Source: Caldifarciminota bacterium (GTDB lineage Bacteria; Hydrothermota; Hydrothermia; UBA1063; CAJXJZ01). From it: a stretch of 5,732 nucleotides of DNA. The position numbers and the translations under genes were made by a program. The stretch is from NCBI GenBank assembly GCA_027033555.1, contig JALVLE010000061.1:1-5732 (forward strand). The letters are read 5' to 3'. This document shows, in pieces, positions 1 through 5,716 of the stretch. Each line of letters starts with the position of its first letter. The stretch's first letter is position 1. The notes beneath the pieces are model-generated. The model worked only from the letters and a program-made list of their open reading frames with translations. It ran no database searches and was not told the DNA's origin.

Positions 1-2
1 GG

Positions 3-1709
3 CATACAAGTTCTCATATCCTTGCCCAGGCAGTAAAAGAGCTTTTCCCTGAGGTAAAAGTTACCATAGGTCCCGCGATAGAGAATGGCTTTTACTATGA
101 TTTTGACACAGGAGGTTATGCATTCACACCTGAAGACCTGGTGAAAATAGAAGAGAGGATGAGGGATATAATAAAGAGAGACATACCACTTGTGAGAAAA
201 GAGATTCCAAAGGAAGAGGCTATAGAGTTGTTTAAAAAGTTAGGAGAAACTTATAAGGTTGAGCTTCTTGAAGAGATAAAGGATGATGTGGTTTCCATTT
301 ATGAGCAGAATGGGTTTGTTGACCTGTGTCGTGGCCCACATCTTCCATCAACCGGGTATGTGAAAGCGGTTAAAGTTCTTTCTTCCTCAGGAAGTTACTG
401 GAGAGGGGATGAACATAATGCCAGGCTTCAGAGAATTTATGGAATTTCCTTCCCCAAAAAGTCAATGCTTGATGAGTATCTTAAGAAGCTTGAGGAAGCA
501 AAGAAAAGGGACCACAGAAAGCTTGGTAGAGAGCTTGATCTTTTTTCAATTCAGGAAGAAGTGGGGCCCGGGCTCATTTTATGGCATCCCCGTGGAGCAA
601 CAATTAGAATGGTGATAGAGGATTTCTGGAGGAAAGAGCATATAAAAAGGGGATACCAGCTTGTGTACACACCCCATGTGGGAAGATCTATTCTCTGGCA
701 GATTTCCGGACATCTTGATTTTTACAGAGAAAACATGTTTCCAGTAATGAAAGTTGACGAGCAGGAGTATTTTGTAAAGCCTATGAATTGCCCTTTTCAT
801 ATACTCATATACAAATCAAGACTGAGAAGCTATAGGGATTTCCCCATTAAATATGCAGAACTGGGAACAGTATATAGATACGAAAAATCAGGTGTTTTAC
901 ATGGCCTTTTAAGGGTGCGTGGCTTTACACAGGATGATGCGCATATCTTTGCGCGACCTGATCAGGTTGAGGATGAAATAAAGAAGGTCCTTGATTTTAC
1001 AATATTTATGTTGAAAAGCTTTGGATTTGAAGATTTTGGAGTGTACATCTCTACTATGCCAGAAAAGCATGTTGGTTCTCCAGATATGTGGGCTCTTGCT
1101 ACGAATTCGCTGATGAAGGCAGCTTCTGAAATGGGACTATCCTATGAAATAGATGAGGGGGCAGGGGCTTTTTATGGACCTAAAATAGATATTGTGATAA
1201 AGGATGCACTTGGCAGGGAATGGCAATGCTCAACGATCCAGTTTGATTTCAACCTTCCTGAACGTTTTGATATGACTTACAGGGATAAGGATGGAAAAGA
1301 AAAAAGGCCATATATGATTCATAGAGCGCTGCTGGGCTCTTTTGAACGTTTCCTTGGCACATTGATAGAGCATTATGCGGGTAATTTGCCAGTTTGGTTA
1401 TCTCCTACACAGGTGCGGGTGCTTCCAATAAGCAATGAGAACGTCCCGTATGCCAGAAAAGTATATGAGGATTTGTTTGAGAGAGATATACGTGTGGAAA
1501 TTGATGAAAGGAATGAGAAAATAGGCTATAAAATAAGAGAAGCGGAGAATCTAAAGATACCCTACATGTTGATTATAGGGAGAAAAGAAGAGGAGATGGG
1601 GGGAGTTTCCCTGAGGGTCCATGGCGAAGGAGATAGGGGATTTATGAAAATGGGTGACTTTGTAAAGTACATAAAGGAAAAAATTGATAAAAAGGAGGTA
1701 GGATATTAA
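3..1709 (+). CDS. thrS: Threonyl-tRNA synthetase (5'-truncated by window edge)
   Basis: Class II threonyl-tRNA synthetase, which charges tRNA-Thr in the cytoplasm and edits mis-charged Ser-tRNA-Thr. The frame is open from base 3, so GTG 141 is an internal Val codon and not the start. The window holds 568 residues. The first complete codon is the first His of the editing-domain HxxxH motif (HTSSH), and its partner CRGPH is at window residues 109-113. By comparison with E. coli ThrRS (642 aa), about 72 N-terminal residues, mainly the TGS domain, lie outside the window. The zinc ligands are present: Cys of MNCP (codon 789-791), His of DDAHIF (942-944) and His of the motif 3 region [12 protein letters not shown] (1320-1322). 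Their spacing (51 and 126 residues) equals that of E. coli C334/H385/H511. The C-terminal anticodon-binding domain starts near [10 protein letters not shown] and is complete. The stop codon overlaps the infC start. Family assignment is essentially certain. Confidence 0.98.
   Translation, partial: HTSSHILAQAVKELFPEVKVTIGPAIENGFYYDFDTGGYAFTPEDLVKIEERMRDIIKRDIPLVRKEIPKEEAIELFKKLGETYKVELLEEIKDDVVSIYEQNGFVDLCRGPHLPSTGYVKAVKVLSSSGSYWRGDEHNARLQRIYGISFPKKSMLDEYLKKLEEAKKRDHRKLGRELDLFSIQEEVGPGLILWHPRGATIRMVIEDFWRKEHIKRGYQLVYTPHVGRSILWQISGHLDFYRENMFPVMKVDEQEYFVKPMNCPFHILIYKSRLRSYRDFPIKYAELGTVYRYEKSGVLHGLLRVRGFTQDDAHIFARPDQVEDEIKKVLDFTIFMLKSFGFEDFGVYISTMPEKHVGSPDMWALATNSLMKAASEMGLSYEIDEGAGAFYGPKIDIVIKDALGREWQCSTIQFDFNLPERFDMTYRDKDGKEKRPYMIHRALLGSFERFLGTLIEHYAGNLPVWLSPTQVRVLPISNENVPYARKVYEDLFERDIRVEIDERNEKIGYKIREAENLKIPYMLIIGRKEEEMGGVSLRVHGEGDRGFMKMGDFVKYIKEKIDKKEVGY
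1692..1707 (+). promoter_or_regulatory. infC ribosome binding site and AUU start codon
   Basis: A near-perfect Shine-Dalgarno sequence AAGGAGGT (1692-1699) is followed after 5 nt by ATT (1705-1707), in frame with IF3. The next ordinary start in frame, GTG at 1771, has no comparable ribosome binding site. AUU or another non-canonical initiator is a known hallmark of infC: IF3 discriminates against non-canonical starts and so limits its own synthesis. The last T of ATT is also the first base of the thrS TAA stop. Confidence 0.85.
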
Positions 1710-2310
1710 TCCGATAAAAGGTTTTAGACCTCAGGATAGACGTCCTCAGAGGGACAAAGAAAAGTATCAGGTGAATGAGAGAATAAGAGCCAAAGAGGTC
1801 AGGGTGATAGGTCCTGATGGCAGACAGCTTGGTATAATGAGTACGAGGGATGCACTGGAAATGGCCTATGATATGGGGCTTGATCTTGTACTGATTGCGC
1901 CCAATGTGAGACCACCTGTGGCCAAGATTCTGGATTATGGAAAGTTTAAGTATGAAGAAAAGAAAAGAATGAAACAGGCGAAGAAAAAATCTCATGGTGA
2001 GGTGAAGGAAATTTCCATGCGTCCCAATATAAGCGATAACGACCTTGGAGTGAAATTGAAGAAAATGCGGGAGTTCTTTGAAGATGGTGCAAAAGTGAAG
2101 GTGAGAATATTTTTCAGAGGAAGAGAGATGGTGCATACAGACAGAGGGTTTGAGCTTGCAGACAGAATCATTAAAGAATTGGAGGGGGAGGCTGCGGTGG
2201 AGGTTAAGCCAAAGCTTGAAGGAAGAAATTTGACTTTCATGATGAGGCCAGTTAAAAAACAGGGAGGTAAGAAAAATGCCGAAGATGAAGACAAGAAGGG
2301 CAGCAGCTAA
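1705..2310 (+). CDS. infC: Translation initiation factor IF-3
   Basis: IF-3 binds the 30S subunit, prevents premature 50S joining and proofreads the start codon and initiator tRNA. I chose the ATT at 1705, giving 201 aa, because of the strong ribosome binding site and because the IF3 fold begins soon after it. From this start, residues 1-19 are a basic, Arg/Lys/Gln-rich leader. The N domain follows ([19 protein letters not shown], then [15 protein letters not shown]). A Lys-rich linker helix runs at roughly residues 85-105. The C domain runs to about residue 183 and carries [10 protein letters not shown] and the conserved FRGREM. A GTG start at 1771 would give 179 aa and remove the first 22 residues. 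The C-terminus carries about 16 charged residues beyond the usual end (MMRPVKK), and the last 35 bp are shared with rpmI in another frame. infC overlaps the thrS stop, so translational coupling is likely. Confidence 0.95.
   Translation: MNPIKGFRPQDRRPQRDKEKYQVNERIRAKEVRVIGPDGRQLGIMSTRDALEMAYDMGLDLVLIAPNVRPPVAKILDYGKFKYEEKKRMKQAKKKSHGEVKEISMRPNISDNDLGVKLKKMREFFEDGAKVKVRIFFRGREMVHTDRGFELADRIIKELEGEAAVEVKPKLEGRNLTFMMRPVKKQGGKKNAEDEDKKGSS
2262..2268 (+). promoter_or_regulatory. rpmI ribosome binding site inside infC
   Basis: GGGAGGT lies 7 nt before ATG 2276, within the 3' end of infC coding sequence. It supports independent or coupled initiation of L35 inside the infC frame. Confidence 0.7.
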
Positions 2311-2479
2311 GAGATTTGAAATCACAGGGAATGGTAAGATTAGAAGAAGAAGGGCTTTTAGAAGCCATCTTCTTTCAGATAAAACAAGAAAAAGGAAAAG
2401 ACATCTCAGGAAAAAGGCCCTTGTTTCAAAGGCAGATGAAAAGAGAGTAAGGCAGGCCCTTCCGTATCTTAAAAAGTAA
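2276..2479 (+). CDS. rpmI: 50S ribosomal protein L35
   Basis: Small basic protein of the large ribosomal subunit. It is 67 aa, close to the usual 64-66. The N-terminus [28 protein letters not shown] is the classic L35 signature with its KRF and GKI motifs. The C-terminus is complete, ending in RQALPYLKK. It starts 35 bp before the end of infC in a different frame with a good ribosome binding site. Its stop directly abuts the ddl ATG (TAAATG). In most bacteria the next gene would be rplT (L20), which is not here. Confidence 0.98.
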   Translation: MPKMKTRRAAAKRFEITGNGKIRRRRAFRSHLLSDKTRKRKRHLRKKALVSKADEKRVRQALPYLKK

Positions 2480-3433
2480 ATGCTAAAAGAGGTTGCTGGG
2501 AAACGAATAGGGGTGCTTTACGGTGGGTGGTCAAGTGAACGTGAGGTTTCATTGCGTTCGGGCAAAAATGTCTATGATGCACTTTTGCGACTTGGCTATG
2601 AGGATGTTGTTTTACTGGATGTAAAAAGGAGCCTTCCAGAGGATTTAAAAAGAGAAGGGATTGAAGTTGCTTTGATTATGCTACATGGAAGTCCGGGAGA
2701 GGACGGTACGGTTCAGGGGTTACTTGAAGTTCTTGGTATTCCCTATACCGGATCAGGCGTGACAGCTTCTGCAATAGGTATTGACAAATTTGTCACGAAG
2801 CATGTCCTGAAAAGCCTTAATATTCCCACACCAGATGCTATGTTTATTCACAGAGGTGAGAGCGTAGAAAATGTTTTAAGTAAGGTTGAGAAATACATAG
2901 GTTACCCGGCTATTGTGAAACCCAGGAGAGAAGGGTCTTCTGTGGGGGTAAAAATAGTAAGAAACAGAGAAACTCTAAAGAATGCGGTGCAGGAAGACCT
3001 TAGCACATATGGGGATGTGCTCGTTGAAAAATTTATAGAGGGGAAAAGCGTCACCATAGGCATCCTTGGAACAGGCAAAGATGCCTTTTGTGTCCCGTCC
3101 CTTGAGCTTCGTGTGCGAGAAAGGGAATTCTACGATTATGTTGCTAAATATACAGAAGGATATACTGAATTTATTATACCTGCAGAGATACCCAGGGAGT
3201 CTGAAGAAAAATTGAGAAAGTATGCTCTTTTATTTTACAGAACAATAGGTGGAAAGGGTTTTTCAAGGGTGGATGCAGTTGTGAATAAAAGCGGTGAAGT
3301 ATTTGTCCTTGAGATAAATACAATTCCGGGTATGACAAACCTTTCTGACCTGCCAAAAGAGGCAGAAAAAATGGGTATTTCTTACGAAGAGGTGGTAGAA
3401 TTTATTTTAAAATCAGCCTTTGAAGAGCCATGA
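2480..3433 (+). CDS. ddl: D-alanine--D-alanine ligase
   Basis: ATP-grasp ligase of the cytoplasm that joins two D-Ala for the peptidoglycan stem-peptide precursor. It is 317 aa, within the usual 300-350. Family landmarks, with E. coli DdlB equivalents in brackets: YGGWSSEREVSL with E20 (E15), HGSPGEDG at 69-76, K147 (K144), EGSSVGV with S153 (S150), YDYVAKY with K223/Y224 (K215/Y216), R263 and D265 (R255/D257), and EINTIPG with E278/N280 (E270/N272). Tyr224 is the residue typical of D-Ala-D-Ala rather than D-Ala-D-lactate activity, so this is a housekeeping enzyme and not a Van-type ligase. ATG 2480 follows the rpmI TAA with no intervening base and lacks a clear Shine-Dalgarno sequence. Translation probably depends on reinitiation after rpmI. 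The stop overlaps the next gene by ATGA. I cannot tell whether another ddl exists in the genome. Confidence 0.96.
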   Translation: MLKEVAGKRIGVLYGGWSSEREVSLRSGKNVYDALLRLGYEDVVLLDVKRSLPEDLKREGIEVALIMLHGSPGEDGTVQGLLEVLGIPYTGSGVTASAIGIDKFVTKHVLKSLNIPTPDAMFIHRGESVENVLSKVEKYIGYPAIVKPRREGSSVGVKIVRNRETLKNAVQEDLSTYGDVLVEKFIEGKSVTIGILGTGKDAFCVPSLELRVREREFYDYVAKYTEGYTEFIIPAEIPRESEEKLRKYALLFYRTIGGKGFSRVDAVVNKSGEVFVLEINTIPGMTNLSDLPKEAEKMGISYEEVVEFILKSAFEEP

Positions 3434-4731
3434 TTGATGATAATAAACTTTTTAAGAGGCATGATAAAGAGGAAGGGCGGCCTGATGTTATGCCAAAGGC
3501 GCCCGAAAGTGTAGAAGAGACCGGTTTAAAGCAGGATTTTATAGAGGATCTTATATTGAAATTTTTATACTATAAAGGCACACTTTCAGGTTATGAGCTT
3601 GAAAATTCCATTAGATTACCATACTTTGGTGTACTGGATAAGGCTCTGAAAGAACTGCGAAATCTGTCTCTTGTAGATGTAAAAAGGGGCATTACAATAA
3701 TTGAATTACAATGGGAATTTACCCTTACAGGAAAAGGTGTTGAGAGGGCAAAGGAGGTTCTTGAAAGAAATGGATACGTAGGCCCTGCGCCGGTACCACT
3801 TCATACCTATTTTGAAGTTTACCGAAAATACAGCAAGATTCTGCCCTTAAAGAAAGATAAGGTCAAAGAATCTCTTCATGAGCTTATTTTTGATGAGGAA
3901 ACCCTTAAAAAAGTGGGAATCGCTTTCTTATCCTCCAAATCCGCATTTTTATATGGAGAGCCGGGGAATGGTAAAACCTCTCTTGTTGAGGCCATAGCTA
4001 AGGTGATGGAGGGATATGTGCTTGTTCCATACGCCATTGAGGTCTCTGGGCAGATTATAAGGTTTTATGATCCGATGCATCATAAAGAAATAGATATTGG
4101 ACAGGGAGACAGATATGACAAAAGATGGGTACCTATCAAAAGACCCTTTGTAGAGGTTGGAGGAGAATTAAGACTTGAAAATCTTGAGCTTGCTTTTAAC
4201 CCGGAGACCAATGAATATCTTGCTCCACTTCAGATGAAGGCAAATGGTGGAATTATGCTTGTTGACGACTTTGGAAGACAGCAGGTAAAGCCAGAGGATC
4301 TGCTTAATAGATGGATTGTTCCGCTTGAAAAAGAAGTAGATTACTACAATTTAAGAACTGGCGAGCAGATAGAATTTCCTTTTCTGGCCAAGGTTGTATT
4401 TTCCACCAACCTTACAGTTAATGATCTTGTAGATGAGGCCTTTCTTAGAAGAATACCGTTTAAAATACATATTAAAAACCCCACAAGAGACCTCTTTATA
4501 AGGATCTTTCGCCTTTATTGTGACAAATTTGGAATTGAGTTTGATCCGGATAAGGTGAATGCCTTTATTGACAGGCATTATAAAACAAGGCCCATGAGGG
4601 GTTCCCACGCAAGAGACCTTCTCTTTTATATTAAAGCCCTTGCATATTATCTTGATACCGAGCCCACGCTGGATTATCTTGACGAGGCGGCAAAGAATCT
4701 CTTTGCTGAAGAGGAGGAATTGGGCACCTAA
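3430..4731 (+). CDS. AAA+ ATPase with N-terminal winged-helix-like domain, function unknown
   Basis: 433 aa soluble protein with no signal peptide or membrane segment. Residues 1-30 are charged and probably disordered. Residues 35-115 look like a winged helix (DLILKFLYYKGTLSGYEL, then VDVKRG and FTLTGKGVERAKEVL), with a beta-wing between the last two. YVGPAPVPLHTY (116-127) links to the AAA+ core. The core has Walker A GEPGNGKT (176-183), Walker B IMLVDD (275-280), sensor 1 VVFSTN (322-327), arginine-finger candidates R340/R341 in DEAFLRRIPFK, and a sensor 2-like Arg in GSHARDLL (R395). Between Walker A and B are strongly patterned blocks (YAIEVSGQIIRFYDP, APLQMKANGG). I recall these from a conserved bacterial family usually annotated only as ATPase or ATP-binding protein. 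The second acidic residue of Walker B is Asp, not Glu. The gene overlaps ddl by ATGA and ends the operon. A second ATG at 3490 (M21) is possible. No substrate can be assigned. Confidence 0.85.
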   Translation: MIDDNKLFKRHDKEEGRPDVMPKAPESVEETGLKQDFIEDLILKFLYYKGTLSGYELENSIRLPYFGVLDKALKELRNLSLVDVKRGITIIELQWEFTLTGKGVERAKEVLERNGYVGPAPVPLHTYFEVYRKYSKILPLKKDKVKESLHELIFDEETLKKVGIAFLSSKSAFLYGEPGNGKTSLVEAIAKVMEGYVLVPYAIEVSGQIIRFYDPMHHKEIDIGQGDRYDKRWVPIKRPFVEVGGELRLENLELAFNPETNEYLAPLQMKANGGIMLVDDFGRQQVKPEDLLNRWIVPLEKEVDYYNLRTGEQIEFPFLAKVVFSTNLTVNDLVDEAFLRRIPFKIHIKNPTRDLFIRIFRLYCDKFGIEFDPDKVNAFIDRHYKTRPMRGSHARDLLFYIKALAYYLDTEPTLDYLDEAAKNLFAEEEELGT

Positions 4732-4732
4732 C

Positions 4733-4739
4733 AGGAGGG
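4733..4739 (+). promoter_or_regulatory. Strong Shine-Dalgarno far upstream of the flavodoxin-ferredoxin start
   Basis: AGGAGGG lies 2 bp after the ATPase stop. No ATG, GTG or TTG stands 4-12 nt after it in any frame. The first credible start, ATG 4771, is 31 nt away. A weak GCAA/TTGC stem (4747-4750 / 4764-4767) could shorten the distance. Whether this site drives the gene is inference. Confidence 0.4.
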
Positions 4740-4770
4740 TATAAGGGCAAAATCCAGTTGGGCTTGCAGG

Positions 4771-5529
4771 ATGAGAATAAGACTGGCTTATTATTCGGGT
4801 AGTGGTAATACGCAGTGTGTAGCCCAGCTTATGAGAAGATTTATAAAAAACCATGAGGTTTCCACTTTTTTTATAAAGAAAAACAGAAAAATGGATGAGG
4901 AGTATGATGCCCTTTTGATTGGTAGCCCTGTTTATGCATATATGCCTCCTTTAACTGTTATGGAATTTGTGTCAAGTCTTAAAGGAAGAGGCAGGCCTGC
5001 TTTTATATATTTAACAAAAGGGCTTATTTCCGGTGATGCCGGAAGAAAACTGGCTAAGGTGTTAAAGAAAAATGGTTTTGTTGTGACAGGGGTGAGTGAT
5101 CTTTTAATGGCTGATTCTCTGTTTATTCTCCTTCTCAGAGAAGGAAGTTTTTTGCATAAAATTATGCTCTATCCCAACAAAAATATTGAAGCACGTGTAA
5201 AGAAACTGTCTCGTACAATAACAGAGAGACTTTTAAAAAAAGAGGAGAAGATCCCTCCTGGAAAATGGTATGTACCGATAACAACCAAGATTGCAGCTCT
5301 TTTCTGGAAGAAAGAGCAAAAATTGCAGAGAGCTTTTTTAACAGATGAGAGGTGCGATCTATGCGGGGCATGTGAAGGACTGTGCCCGCGAAAGAATATT
5401 ACTGTAGAAAAATCAGTAATATGGGGAGATGATTGCGAATTTTGTTTAAGGTGTTTTCATAGATGTCCGCAAACAGCCATCCAGATAGGCACATATACCC
5501 TGAGAAGCCCAAGATATAGAGGACCTTAA
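4771..5529 (+). CDS. Flavodoxin-ferredoxin fusion protein (EFR1-like)
   Basis: 252 aa cytoplasmic redox protein combining FMN and two iron-sulfur clusters in one chain. Such proteins shuttle electrons in anaerobes, but the partner is unknown here. The N-terminal flavodoxin-like domain (about 1-155) opens MRIRLAYYSGSGNTQ, with the FMN phosphate loop SGSGNT at 9-14 and the core strand YDALLIGSPVY at 45-55. A basic linker follows. The C-terminal domain has two full [4Fe-4S] motifs of the form CxxCxxCxxxCP, at C195/C198/C201/C205 and C222/C225/C228/C232. It resembles proteins annotated as EFR1 family ferrodoxin. ATG 4771 is preferred because it places the first beta-strand at the N-terminus. The frame is open back to the ATPase stop, but upstream codons offer only an ATA (4741), which is unlikely. 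The 39-bp gap to the ATPase suggests it may share the operon. Its stop is followed at once by the convergent antiporter remnant. Confidence 0.88.
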   Translation: MRIRLAYYSGSGNTQCVAQLMRRFIKNHEVSTFFIKKNRKMDEEYDALLIGSPVYAYMPPLTVMEFVSSLKGRGRPAFIYLTKGLISGDAGRKLAKVLKKNGFVVTGVSDLLMADSLFILLLREGSFLHKIMLYPNKNIEARVKKLSRTITERLLKKEEKIPPGKWYVPITTKIAALFWKKEQKLQRAFLTDERCDLCGACEGLCPRKNITVEKSVIWGDDCEFCLRCFHRCPQTAIQIGTYTLRSPRYRGP

Positions 5530-5607
5530 TCAGGATTCTGGTATCTCTCCAGCTTTTTTAATTGCCAGTTTGGTGAAATATGGACCAATGATTTCGTATA
5601 TGATAGC
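5530..5607 (-). pseudogene. C-terminal remnant of a probable cation:proton antiporter
   Basis: Reading the minus strand from about 5607 to the stop TGA (complement of 5530-5532) gives about 25 protein-like residues. They contain IYEIIGPYFTKLAIKKAGEI, and the chain ends PES. The pattern EIIGP, then TK.A..KAGE, resembles the last helix and C-terminal tail of CPA2-type (KefB/NapA-like) Na+/H+ or K+/H+ antiporters. Upstream, inside the putative insertion sequence, the frame hits a stop at 5626-5628 and there is no start. Only the 3' end of the gene therefore survives here, and the rest may continue beyond the element. It converges on the flavodoxin-ferredoxin gene with no gap. The fragment is short, so the family name is tentative; that it was coding is fairly likely. 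Confidence 0.55.
5538..5559 (+). terminator. Possible weak intrinsic terminator
   Basis: A 4-bp stem CTGG/CCAG (5538-5541 / 5549-5552) with a 7-nt loop is followed by C and six T (5554-5559). It is correctly placed just after the flavodoxin-ferredoxin stop, but the stem is short. It also lies inside the minus-strand antiporter tail, so the T-run may simply be Lys codons (AAA AAA) on the other strand. Confidence 0.25.
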
Positions 5608-5641
5608 AGTGTAAACTAAATTGTGTCAGAGATAGGGAAAT

Positions 5642-5710
5642 CCTCCTTTCGGGGGAAAAGAGTTATAATAGAAACAAAAAAGAAACAAACAACAAAACCC
5701 CGAAAGGAGG
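5642..5710 (+). repeat. Perfect 13-bp inverted repeat enclosing promoter and covering the transposase RBS
   Basis: The left arm CCTCCTTTCGGGG (5642-5654) is the exact reverse complement of the right arm CCCCGAAAGGAGG (5698-5710). A U-G pair could extend the outer end (5641/5711). The 43-nt loop is A-rich and looks unstructured. The right arm contains the Shine-Dalgarno AAAGGAGG for the ORF at 5717. No T-run follows, so it is not an intrinsic terminator. Its likely role is sequestration of the ribosome binding site in transcripts that enter from outside. Confidence 0.8.
5664..5669 (+). promoter_or_regulatory. Candidate -10 box of the transposase promoter
   Basis: A perfect TATAAT lies in the loop of the inverted repeat. 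A start about 7 nt later (near 5676) would produce a leader containing only the right arm, leaving the ribosome binding site free. No good -35 hexamer is seen 16-18 bp upstream (TCCTCC occupies that place), and there is no extended -10 TGn. Promoter strength is therefore uncertain. Confidence 0.4.
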
Positions 5711-5716
5711 GCAAAA

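Noticed and set aside
409..800. Short frames on either strand inside thrS
   Set aside because: They overlap the catalytic region of thrS and resemble no known protein.
141..1709. GTG 141 as the start of thrS
   Set aside because: The frame is open to the window edge and upstream codons encode the conserved HxxxH editing motif and [12 protein letters not shown], so GTG 141 is an internal Val.
1771..2310. GTG 1771 as the infC start
   Set aside because: It has no good ribosome binding site, while ATT 1705 has a near-perfect one and AUU starts are typical of infC.
1642..2325. Minus-strand 227-aa reading frame opposite infC and rpmI
   Set aside because: It lies wholly antisense to two certain genes, is rich in His/Phe/Leu/Ser as expected from reversed Lys-rich codons, and shows no domain-like pattern.
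2480..3433. Van-type D-Ala-D-Lac ligase
   Set aside because: The active site carries the YDYVAKY motif with the Tyr typical of housekeeping D-Ala-D-Ala ligases, and no van neighbours are present.
4741..4770. ATA 4741 as start of the flavodoxin-ferredoxin gene
   Set aside because: It is only 1 nt from the Shine-Dalgarno, ATA starts are very rare, and the extra ten residues would precede the canonical first beta-strand.
4351..4854. Minus-strand 167-aa reading frame across the ATPase/flavodoxin junction
   Set aside because: It is antisense to conserved AAA+ motifs and has low-complexity, non-family-like sequence, so it is a shadow frame.
5642..5710. The 13-bp inverted repeat as an intrinsic terminator
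   Set aside because: The loop is 43 nt and no T-run follows; the right arm is a ribosome binding site.
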